12,168 bases of DNA from positions 1 through 12,168 of the forward strand of contig JBJDZI010000069.1 of NCBI GenBank assembly GCA_051867925.1, in the 5' to 3' direction. Below, one piece after another: positions 6,492 to 12,168 of this stretch. The DNA is from CAKSQF01 sp051867925. Lineage in GTDB: Bacteria > Bacillota > Clostridia > Oscillospirales > CAG-272. How positions within the stretch are numbered: the first letter of the stretch is position 1; each line of letters opens with the position of its first letter. The position numbers were made by a program, and so were the translations under genes. Under the pieces are notes generated by a model that saw nothing but the letters and a program-made list of their open reading frames with translations, was not told the origin of the DNA and did not search any database.

Positions 6492-7826
6492 TCAGCGGGG
6501 AATCAACCCAAGCAGTGCTTCCCGTTCATTGGGCGCGCCGTCGATGACCGCCTCCAACAGGCGGGCGAGGGTGTCTCCCACCTCCCTGCCGCGCAGTCCC
6601 CGCATAAGCAGGTCGCTCCCGCTCACCGCCAGATCGCGGACGGTAAGAGGTGCGCCCTCGGCAAGGAGTGCCTCCACCGTCTCCCGCACCGCGGGGAGGA
6701 TCACATCCCGCCCGTGGGTTCTGCCGTAGGGAGATTTGCCCGCAAGATCGGCTTCTTTCACTTCCAGCAGACGCAGGGTGCGTTCTTTGCCCAGTTTCAC
6801 CAGCAGGCGGTAAACCGCTGCCCGCCCACCGCGCTCTGCGGGATTGGGCAGGTCGATGTCGTGGAGCGCGATGAGGGCGACCGCCTCCTCGCGGGTGACG
6901 CGCTCCGCCCGCAGGCGGGTGAGGATGGCGTCGGCAATGGGCGCGCCCTTTTCGGGATGGGTCTTGAAATGGGAGGTTCCTCCCTCGTCGGTATAGTGGC
7001 AGGCGGGCTTGGCGATGTCGTGGAGGAGCATGGTCCAGCGCAGGATGGGATCGGGCGGGACAGCGGCAACGGTGGCAGCGGTGTGCGCCCAAACGTCCCG
7101 ATCGTGGTAGGGAGTGTTCTGAAGAAAGCCGAAGAGCGGAGTCAGTTCGGGAATGACCTCGGTAAGGATGTCGCCGTAGGTCAGCAGAACCTGCTCCACG
7201 CCCGCGCCGCAAAGGGTGCGGGTCAGTTCGTTGTAAATCCGCTCCACCGCCACAGGGGCGATCAGATGCTTGCCTGCGTGAAGGGCACGGGCGGTCTCGG
7301 CTTCCACCACAAATCCGCAGGCGGAGGCAAAGCGCAGGGCGCGCAGAATTCGCAGTCCGTCCTCGGCAAAGCGAGTCATGGGATCGCCCACCGCCCGCAG
7401 GATGCCCGCCTGCACGTCGGCAAGACCGCCGAAGGGATCGCAAAGCCCGCGGGTGGGGGAGTAGGCGATGGCTCCCGCGGTGAAGTCCCGGCGGGCAAGG
7501 TCGGCTTCGATGGAATCGAGAAATTCCACCGCATCGGGGCGGCGATGGTCGGTGTAGCCGCGCTCCCCCCGGAAGGTGGTGATCTCGTAGGGGACGTGGT
7601 CGATGACCAGCGTGACGGTGCCGTGTTGCAGACCCGTGGGGATGACCGTCTCATCGGCGAAGAGCGCAGTCACCTCCTCGGGGCGGGCGGCAGTGGTGAG
7701 ATCCCAGTCGTGGGGAGAGATGCCGCGGATCAGATCGCGGACGGCTCCGCCCACCAGATAGGCGGCGTGACCTGCCGCTTCAAGACGGGTGAGGATGGAC
7801 GTGACGGTGTGAGGGAGAGTAAACAT
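6492..7826 (-). CDS. cca: CCA-adding tRNA nucleotidyltransferase (class II, HD domain)
   Basis: Adds or repairs the 3'-terminal CCA of tRNAs. The 444-residue protein has the class II layout: nucleotidyltransferase head with LVGGAVRD (24-31), the metal-binding DWD (40-42) in HDWDLTTAA, RRDFTAGAIAY (112-122) and the RNA-binding motif RFAEDGLRILRALRFAS (152-168). A helical body follows, with an HD phosphohydrolase-like domain (LLHDIAKP at 267-274, further histidines at 286 and 290). Members with an HD domain can also trim tRNA ends. GGAG about 6 bases upstream supports the ATG. It is transcribed alone from 7943-7971 through a leader of about 110 bases. A poly(A) polymerase of the same family is the alternative, less likely here. 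Confidence 0.93.
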   Translation of the reverse strand: MFTLPHTVTSILTRLEAAGHAAYLVGGAVRDLIRGISPHDWDLTTAARPEEVTALFADETVIPTGLQHGTVTLVIDHVPYEITTFRGERGYTDHRRPDAVEFLDSIEADLARRDFTAGAIAYSPTRGLCDPFGGLADVQAGILRAVGDPMTRFAEDGLRILRALRFASACGFVVEAETARALHAGKHLIAPVAVERIYNELTRTLCGAGVEQVLLTYGDILTEVIPELTPLFGFLQNTPYHDRDVWAHTAATVAAVPPDPILRWTMLLHDIAKPACHYTDEGGTSHFKTHPEKGAPIADAILTRLRAERVTREEAVALIALHDIDLPNPAERGGRAAVYRLLVKLGKERTLRLLEVKEADLAGKSPYGRTHGRDVILPAVRETVEALLAEGAPLTVRDLAVSGSDLLMRGLRGREVGDTLARLLEAVIDGAPNEREALLGLIPR

Positions 7827-7942
7827 AGGAACTCCGATCTGCCGTGGGGCAAGAGAATGGGGATTTATATAAAATGGGAGGATGGGAATATGCAGACTTC
7901 TGCGCGCTCCCGCATGAAGCCGATCTCATTTGATTTTGGTTC

Positions 7943-7971
7943 ATTGTACCACAGAAAGGCGATTTTGTCAA
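7943..7971 (-). promoter_or_regulatory. Sigma-A type promoter of cca
   Basis: Minus strand -35 TTGACA (7966-7971), 17-base spacer and -10 TACAAT (7943-7948), with TGTGG before the -10. The start would be near 7936, giving cca an unusually long leader of about 110 bases. It is back to back with the plus-strand promoter at 8043-8071. Confidence 0.85.
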
Positions 7972-8042
7972 GGCAAGACGGCGGGCGTTGGCTCTCCCCC
8001 GCAAAAACTTCGGAGATTTTCACCGCTTCGTCCGTTTTCCTC

Positions 8043-8071
8043 TTGCGAACTTTTGCGGTTTGTGGTATACT
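8043..8071 (+). promoter_or_regulatory. Sigma-A type promoter of the phospholipase C family gene
   Basis: Plus strand -35 TTGCGA (8043-8048), 17-base spacer and -10 TATACT (8066-8071), preceded by TGTGG. The predicted start near 8078 leaves about 30 bases before the ATG at 8108, with GAGGAGG in between. It excludes an earlier in-frame ATG at 7988. Confidence 0.8.
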
Positions 8072-8107
8072 GTGGGTAACATCCATCCTGAGGAGGTTCC
8101 ATCGCTC

Positions 8108-8929
8108 ATGCCTGCTGTTTATGCCCATCGCGCGTTCGGTGACGCGGCACTCCATACTCTTTCCCCGTCCCTGTTCGAGCGGGTGGAACCTCATCTTCCC
8201 CTCTTTCATATGGGACTGCACGGTCCCGATCTCCTCTTTTATTATAGGCCCCTGCGAAAAACACCTTTGCGCAAATTGGGCGATCTCCTGCACGGATGCA
8301 CCGGCAGGCAGGTGCTTGGCAGGATGCTGGAGGTGATCCCCACCCTTCCCGAAGAGGAGCGGGATGCGGGACTTGCCTACACGCTGGGATTTGCCTGCCA
8401 CTATCTGCTGGACAGCGCCTGCCATCCCTATGTGGAGCAACTGACCAAGGCAGGCAAGGCGGAGCATTGCACCATTGAGGGGGAGCTGGAGCTTTGGCTT
8501 TTGATCAAAGACGTGCCGGAGCCTCTTTCTGCAGATCCCGTCAGCCATCTTGCGGAGCTGGCGCTCGCAGACTGCGCCGTGATCGCCCCCTTCTTTGCCG
8601 CGCTGTCGCGGCTGGTCTACCCACAGGCACCGCTGAAGGAGCGGGCAGAGCAGATCGTCTCCGCTCACCGCACGATGGTGCGGCTGAATCGGCTTTTTGC
8701 CGCCCGAAGTAGGCTTTTGCGCGGGCTGGCGCGAGCGGGGCTGTTTCTCGCAGGCGGCTATGAGGAGCGACGGGGGCTGGTTTGGAACAAGTCCCCCAAT
8801 CCCGCCTTCGACGGTTGCTGTACGCATTTGTTTTCGCTGATGGAAGGCGCGCTTTGGGAAACACCCTCTGTGCTGGAGGCGCTGGCACGAGGCGATCTTC
8901 CGAAGCGGCTGGATCGGACGTTCGGGTAA
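8108..8929 (+). CDS. Zinc-dependent phospholipase C family protein (PF00882-like)
   Basis: A 273-residue protein with the residue pattern of the small clostridial zinc-dependent phospholipase C/S1-P1-type fold: His7 near the start (PAVYAHRAFG), HGPD (38-41) before FYY, His62, the helix ACHYLLDSACHPYVEQ (96-111) with His98, Asp102 and His106, and HCTIEGELE (120-128) with His120 and Glu124. Known enzymes of the superfamily bind three zinc ions and cleave phosphodiesters, but this cytoplasmic-looking branch is uncharacterised as far as I know. No signal peptide is seen, unlike the secreted toxins. The start at 8108 is chosen because the promoter lies just upstream and GAGGAGG precedes it. Divergent from cca; no downstream partner. 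Confidence 0.85.
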   Translation: MPAVYAHRAFGDAALHTLSPSLFERVEPHLPLFHMGLHGPDLLFYYRPLRKTPLRKLGDLLHGCTGRQVLGRMLEVIPTLPEEERDAGLAYTLGFACHYLLDSACHPYVEQLTKAGKAEHCTIEGELELWLLIKDVPEPLSADPVSHLAELALADCAVIAPFFAALSRLVYPQAPLKERAEQIVSAHRTMVRLNRLFAARSRLLRGLARAGLFLAGGYEERRGLVWNKSPNPAFDGCCTHLFSLMEGALWETPSVLEALARGDLPKRLDRTFG

Positions 8930-9219
8930 GCAAGGAGAAGGGGTGGCAGTTGGAAATTGCAGGAAATCCCATGGACGGAATCCGATGCGCACCGACAGAG
9001 GGTTTCATCTCTAAAACCATTCGTATCCGAGAAGAGGGAAAACAATCGGGGACGCCGAAGTTTTCGTAGCAACCGCAACGCGGTTGCTACACTCCTCATC
9101 AGACTCCTCTCCCACTTCCTTGGCTCGGCTGTCTGAGCCTTTCTGCGGCTCGGCGGTTGTGACTTCATACTTTCCGCCGCGTGGCGGCGTAACAAATACA
9201 ATAATAGGAGGACTTTTCT
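8930..9219. other. 290-base intergenic region, no supported gene
   Basis: Short frames exist here on both strands, but none has a ribosome site or family resemblance. The region contains a perfect 11-bp hairpin (9066-9090), a GGCTC/GAGCC hairpin (9122-9139) and a CCGCC/GGCGG hairpin (9174-9187). The strong ribosome site of the next gene ends it. I find no convincing promoter for the downstream isomerase-like gene; TACAAT at 9197-9202 lies too close to the ribosome site to be its -10 box. Confidence 0.65.
9066..9090. repeat. Perfect 11-bp stem hairpin without T-tract
   Basis: The arms GTAGCAACCGC (9066-9076) and GCGGTTGCTAC (9080-9090) are exact complements around the 3-base loop AAC. No run of T follows on either strand, so it is not a standard intrinsic terminator. 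It lies about 135 bases after the phospholipase C family gene. Confidence 0.6.
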
Positions 9220-10101
9220 ATGTTACTGGTGACACAAACCGATTATCTATCCCGGCTGTACGGCGATTTCGAAGCCCTTCGGATGCTCTCCGAGGCAGGC
9301 TTTGATGGTGCGGACTACTCCATGTTTAACCTGACCGCTGAAAAACATCCCATGCTGGAGGACGATTGGAAAGAAAAAGCGCTGGCTTTGCGCGCTCACG
9401 CAGATGCGCTTGGCATCCCCTTTATGCAGGGACACGCGCCCTTCTCCTTCCGCGATCAAACGCCGGAGGGCTGGAAAACTTACAACTTCCCCCGCCTCGT
9501 CCGATCCATAGAGATCGCGGGCGTGCTGGGCATCCCCAAACTGGTAATCCACCCCGTGCAATGCTTGCCCTATAAACAGAACGTCCAAACGCTCCACGAT
9601 TACAATATGGAATTTTACCGCGCGCTGATCCCCCACGCCGGGCAGGCGGGCGTGCAGATCTGCCTTGAAAATATGTGGCAAAGAAATCGGCTCAGAGGCA
9701 ACTATATCACCCACAGCACCTGCTCCCGCGCGGAGGAAGCCGCCGCTTGGGTGGACGAACTGAACGATCCCGCCATCGGTTACTGCCTGGATCTGGGTCA
9801 TTGCGGTCTGGTGGAACTGGACGCCGCCGACGAGATCCGCAAACTGGGCGCGCGCATCACCGCGCTCCACGTCCACGACAATAATTTCGTGGAGGATCAG
9901 CACATCCTTCCCTACCAAGGACACGCCGATTGGGCGGACATTCTCTCCGCTCTGGGGGAGGTGAGCTACAAAGGCTCCTTCACCTTTGAGGCAGACTGCT
10001 TCCTGCAGCAGGTGCCCGAGGCAGTCCTGCAAACCGCGCTGAAACTGATGGTGGAGATCGGTCGGTATATGATCGGCAAGATCGGGAACAAAGCCGACTG
10101 A
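9220..10101 (+). CDS. Sugar phosphate isomerase/epimerase-like TIM barrel protein
   Basis: A 293-residue protein of the xylose isomerase-like / AP endonuclease family 2 barrel. Typical metal ligands can be followed: His111 in LVIHPV, Glu150 in CLENM, Asp191 and His194 in LDLGHCG, His217 with Asp220 in LHVHDNN, and Glu257 in FEAD. Relatives include hexulose-6-phosphate, inositol-pathway and tagatose-type epimerases and endonuclease IV; sequence alone does not choose among them. AGGAGG with an 8-base spacer supports the start. It lies 112 bases before the GH2 gene on the same strand. The two have almost identical ribosome-site leaders, which suggests matched expression and perhaps a shared role in sugar use. 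Confidence 0.85.
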   Translation: MLLVTQTDYLSRLYGDFEALRMLSEAGFDGADYSMFNLTAEKHPMLEDDWKEKALALRAHADALGIPFMQGHAPFSFRDQTPEGWKTYNFPRLVRSIEIAGVLGIPKLVIHPVQCLPYKQNVQTLHDYNMEFYRALIPHAGQAGVQICLENMWQRNRLRGNYITHSTCSRAEEAAAWVDELNDPAIGYCLDLGHCGLVELDAADEIRKLGARITALHVHDNNFVEDQHILPYQGHADWADILSALGEVSYKGSFTFEADCFLQQVPEAVLQTALKLMVEIGRYMIGKIGNKAD

Positions 10102-10124
10102 CGCGGCGGTTTTCCGCTTTGTTT
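10089..10124 (+). terminator. Weak candidate terminator after the isomerase-like gene
   Basis: CAAAGC (10089-10094) can pair with GCTTTG (10116-10121), or GCGG (10103-10106) with CCGC (10114-10117). TTTCC follows, with a further T-rich stretch AATTATTTTTTATT downstream. The stem is short and overlaps the stop codon, so this is tentative. The strong promoter just after it makes an end of transcription here plausible. Confidence 0.3.
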
Positions 10125-10152
10125 CCAATTATTTTTTATTCCATCGTAGATA

Positions 10153-10181
10153 TTGACAAATCTTACCCGATATGGTATGAT
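10153..10181 (+). promoter_or_regulatory. Near-consensus promoter of the GH2 gene
   Basis: -35 TTGACA (10153-10158), 17-base spacer and -10 TATGAT (10176-10181), preceded by TATGG. The transcription start near 10188 leaves a leader of about 26 bases. It shows that GH2 is expressed independently of the isomerase-like gene, and it excludes the in-frame ATG at 10184. Confidence 0.88.
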
Positions 10182-10200
10182 AAATGCAACGATATAATTT

Positions 10201-10205
10201 GGAGG
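10201..10205 (+). promoter_or_regulatory. Ribosome binding site fixing the GH2 start
   Basis: GGAGG with 8 bases before the ATG at 10214. The surrounding GGAGGACTTTCCTATG matches the leader of the isomerase-like gene at 15 of 16 bases. Confidence 0.85.
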
Positions 10206-10213
10206 ACTTTCCT

Positions 10214-11986
10214 ATGAAAGATTACAAAGATCTCCCCCGCGGCGAATATCCCCGCCCCGACCGTGTCCGTGAAAATTGGCTCTGCCTCAACGGTGAGTGG
10301 GATTTCGCCTTCGACGAGAAGGGCGTCGGCATCGACGAAGGTTGGATGCATAAGACCGCTCTGGAACAAAAGATCACCGTTCCCTATGTCTACCAGTGTG
10401 GGCTGTCGGGCATTAACGATCAGCGCCATTCCGACTTCATCTGGTACACCCGCACCTTCAAGATTCCCGCTGAATTTGCAGGACAGCGTGTTCTGCTCCG
10501 CTTCGGCGCGGTGGATTACAAGGCGAAGGTATGGCTGGACGGTCAATTTGTGGGCGAGCATGAGGGCGGCTATACTCCCTTTGCCTTCGATCTGACCCAT
10601 CTGGTGAAAGACCGCGATGCAGAATATCGACTCACCGTCTGCTGTGAGGACACCCTTTCCACTGAGTACCCCCGGGGCAAGCAGTCCTACCGCCCCGAGC
10701 CCTTCGAGTGCTGGTACACCCCCAGCAGCGGCATTTGGCAGCCCGTTTGGCTGGAAGCCGTGGGCATGAAGTATGTCGAGGATGTACGCATCACGCCCGA
10801 TTACGACAACGCCTGCTTCAAGGTGGAGGCACTCCTGTCCGCCGTTCCCGCAAACGGCACGCTGAAGCTGGACGTGATCTACCGCGGAAAGTTCGTTACC
10901 TCGGTAACGCTTGCCGCCGCCGAGACCCGCGTGGACACCGTGGTCTGCTTCCCCCACGATCACAAGCGGCTGGAAGGCTTTGAGTGCTGGGACGTGGGAT
11001 GCGGCAATCTGTACGATCTGGTGCTGACCCTCTGCGAGGACGGCGCGGTGGTCGATACCCTGTCCACCTACTTCGGTATGCGCAAGATCCAATGCGAGGG
11101 TGGACGGATCTACATCAACAACCACGAACTCTATCAGCGGCTGATTCTGGATCAGGGCTACTGGCCCGACGGTCTGCTGACCGCTCCTACCGATGCGGCA
11201 CTGAAGAAGGACATCGAGTTGACGCTGGCGCTGGGCTACAACGGCGCCCGCAAGCATCAGAAGTTCGAGGATCCCCGCTATCTCTACTGGGCGGACTGCA
11301 TGGGTCTGCTGGTTTGGGAAGAACTCCCCTCTGCTTACCGCTTCACCGACACCATGAAGCGCAACTGCTACCGTGATATGTCCGAGGCGATCAAGCGGGA
11401 CTACAACCATCCCTGCATCATCACCTGGGTTCCCATGAACGAGTCCTGGGGCATTTACCAGGTGAAGGTACATCCCGAACAGCAGGCGTTCACCGATTCG
11501 CTCTACTACATGATCCACGCGCTGGACAAGACCCGCATCGTCTCCTCCAACGACGGCTGGGAGAATCCTCAGACCGACATTGTGACAGTTCACGATTACG
11601 CCTCCTTCACCCGCGATCTCTCGCCTGAGTATCAGTCCACCGAGGGCATTCTGACCGGCATTCCCAACGGTTTCCGCACCATTTCCGCTGACGGCTACGA
11701 TCACACCGGCAAGCCTATGATGATGACCGAGTACGGCGGCATTGCGCTGGCGAAAGACAAGCACGGTGCCAACTGGGGCTACGGCGGTGCCGAGAATAAC
11801 GAGGAGAAATTCTTCGAGCGGTTTGAGGACATCACCATGGGATTCAAGAACTGCGACTACTTCTGCGGTTACTGCTACACCCAGCTCACCGACGTTTTCC
11901 AGGAAGTGAACGGACTGCTGGACATGGACCGCAATCCCAAAATGGACGTGGAACGCGTCCGCAAAATCAACCACAAGAGAAGATAA
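10214..11986 (+). CDS. Glycoside hydrolase family 2 protein (beta-galactosidase/beta-glucuronidase-like)
   Basis: A 590-residue enzyme with the GH2 order: jelly-roll sugar-binding domain (about 15-180, with FIWYTRTFKIP at 75-85), immunoglobulin-like domain (about 185-285) and catalytic barrel (about 290-590). The general acid/base is Glu410 in WVPMNESWG, and the nucleophile is Glu506 in MMTEYGG. GYNGARKHQKFEDPRYLYWAD lies in the barrel's substrate-side strand. The Asn-x-Lys motif that typifies beta-glucuronidases is not seen after the nucleophile, so beta-galactosidase or a related retaining beta-glycosidase is more likely. No signal peptide, so intracellular. Strong own promoter, ribosome site and terminator make it a single-gene unit. 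Confidence 0.92.
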   Translation: MKDYKDLPRGEYPRPDRVRENWLCLNGEWDFAFDEKGVGIDEGWMHKTALEQKITVPYVYQCGLSGINDQRHSDFIWYTRTFKIPAEFAGQRVLLRFGAVDYKAKVWLDGQFVGEHEGGYTPFAFDLTHLVKDRDAEYRLTVCCEDTLSTEYPRGKQSYRPEPFECWYTPSSGIWQPVWLEAVGMKYVEDVRITPDYDNACFKVEALLSAVPANGTLKLDVIYRGKFVTSVTLAAAETRVDTVVCFPHDHKRLEGFECWDVGCGNLYDLVLTLCEDGAVVDTLSTYFGMRKIQCEGGRIYINNHELYQRLILDQGYWPDGLLTAPTDAALKKDIELTLALGYNGARKHQKFEDPRYLYWADCMGLLVWEELPSAYRFTDTMKRNCYRDMSEAIKRDYNHPCIITWVPMNESWGIYQVKVHPEQQAFTDSLYYMIHALDKTRIVSSNDGWENPQTDIVTVHDYASFTRDLSPEYQSTEGILTGIPNGFRTISADGYDHTGKPMMMTEYGGIALAKDKHGANWGYGGAENNEEKFFERFEDITMGFKNCDYFCGYCYTQLTDVFQEVNGLLDMDRNPKMDVERVRKINHKRR

Positions 11987-11993
11987 ATGAAAT

Positions 11994-12027
11994 TCGGGCG
12001 GCAAAAATTTGCCGCCCGAGCTTTTCT
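11994..12027 (+). terminator. Hairpin terminator of the GH2 gene
   Basis: The arms CGGGCGGCAAA (11995-12005) and TTTGCCGCCCG (12008-12018), extendable by a T-A pair, begin 8 bases after the GH2 stop. They are followed by AGCTTTTCTT. It is closely related to hairpin A of the composite repeat (GGGCGGCAA core), which supports a terminator-like origin for that family. Confidence 0.75.
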
Positions 12028-12056
12028 TGGAACCTTCTTATTCTTGGAACCTTCTT
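12024..12056 (+). repeat. Tandem 17-base duplication of the hairpin B half-site
   Basis: TTCTTGGAACCTTCTT occurs at 12024-12039 and again at 12041-12056, separated by one A. The second copy forms the hairpin B stem with GGAAGTTCCAA to its right; the first is unpaired. It looks like a local slippage duplication inside copy 3 of the composite repeat. Confidence 0.7.
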
Positions 12057-12131
12057 GAAAGGAAGTTCCAAACCTCCAAGAACTTTTATAAAGTCCGGCA
12101 AATTCTTGCCGGACGCAGAGTGTCGAAAAAG
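12044..12131 (-). repeat. Composite two-hairpin intergenic repeat, copy 3 (inverted)
   Basis: Read on the minus strand: the TCGACA..CTGCG lead-in, hairpin A (arms GTCCGGCAA and TTGCCGGAC, plus-strand 12093-12114), a spacer with AAAAGTTCTTGGAGG, then imperfect hairpin B (TTGGAACNTTC type, plus-strand 12044-12070). The first 39 bases match copy 1 (29-67) at 31 positions. Its orientation is opposite to copies 1 and 2. Confidence 0.75.
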
Positions 12132-12168
12132 TTAACGAGAATACTGGAGGAAGGGGAAAACCATCTCA

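Noticed and set aside
7865..7915. 16-codon leader frame upstream of cca
   Set aside because: No adequate ribosome site; the length is unremarkable for chance.
6714..8336. 540-residue plus-strand frame across cca and the cca/phospholipase gap
   Set aside because: It runs antisense through cca and through both divergent promoters, with no family resemblance.
9197..9202. TACAAT as a -10 box for the isomerase-like gene
   Set aside because: It lies four bases before the ribosome site, so the transcript would start inside it; no -35 hexamer at 17 bases.
10163..12004. 613-residue open frame on the minus strand opposite the GH2 gene
   Set aside because: It mirrors the GH2 gene, whose catalytic motifs, promoter and ribosome site are clear. 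The antisense product is compositionally odd (His/Val/Gly-rich) and resembles no family.
12146..12168. GGAGG near the right edge as the ribosome site of a next gene
   Set aside because: No start codon follows at usable spacing within the window; cannot be judged without the next bases.
1..12168. CRISPR array, tRNA, rRNA, insertion sequence or prophage genes
   Set aside because: No regularly spaced repeats, no tRNA-like arms, no transposase or phage motifs on either strand.

Overview
This looks like a chromosomal segment of a GC-rich, low-redundancy Gram-positive bacterium, most likely a gut-type member of the Clostridia (Oscillospirales/Ruminococcaceae-like). The assignment is inference. It rests on strong GGAGG-type ribosome binding sites, housekeeping sigma promoters with a TRTGG extension before the -10 box, the flavour of the proteins (clostridial PPase, zinc-dependent phospholipase C family protein, Cca, Pgk with a charged insertion), and dispersed intergenic hairpin repeats. 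No rRNA, tRNA, CRISPR array, transposase or phage gene was seen.

Layout. From the left edge to about 7.8 kb the genes are on the minus strand. In transcription order they are: cca (tRNA nucleotidyltransferase) with its own promoter; pgk-tpiA, a tight glycolytic pair with its own promoter; a 341-base gap rich in hairpins; then a three-gene block of large modular GH43 enzyme, ppa (inorganic pyrophosphatase) and small GH43 enzyme. From 8.1 kb on, the genes are on the plus strand: a zinc-dependent phospholipase C family protein, divergent from cca with facing promoters; a sugar phosphate isomerase/epimerase-like TIM barrel; and a family 2 glycoside hydrolase with an almost ideal promoter and a hairpin terminator.

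How the genes fit together. Three glycoside hydrolases (two GH43, one GH2) without signal peptides point to intracellular breakdown of imported plant-type oligosaccharides, such as arabinoxylan-derived or beta-galactoside-type pieces. The isomerase-like protein could process released sugars, and pgk, tpiA and ppa are central metabolism. No transporter or regulator is present, so substrates cannot be fixed from this window.

The most notable non-coding content is a composite two-hairpin repeat found three times, at about 29-122, 4097-4168 and, inverted, 12044-12131. Each copy lies at the 3' end of a transcription unit. The arms of its first hairpin differ between copies but stay paired through compensatory changes, which suggests a structured RNA or terminator-like element. 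I see no clearly new multi-gene system; the genes are recognisable families.
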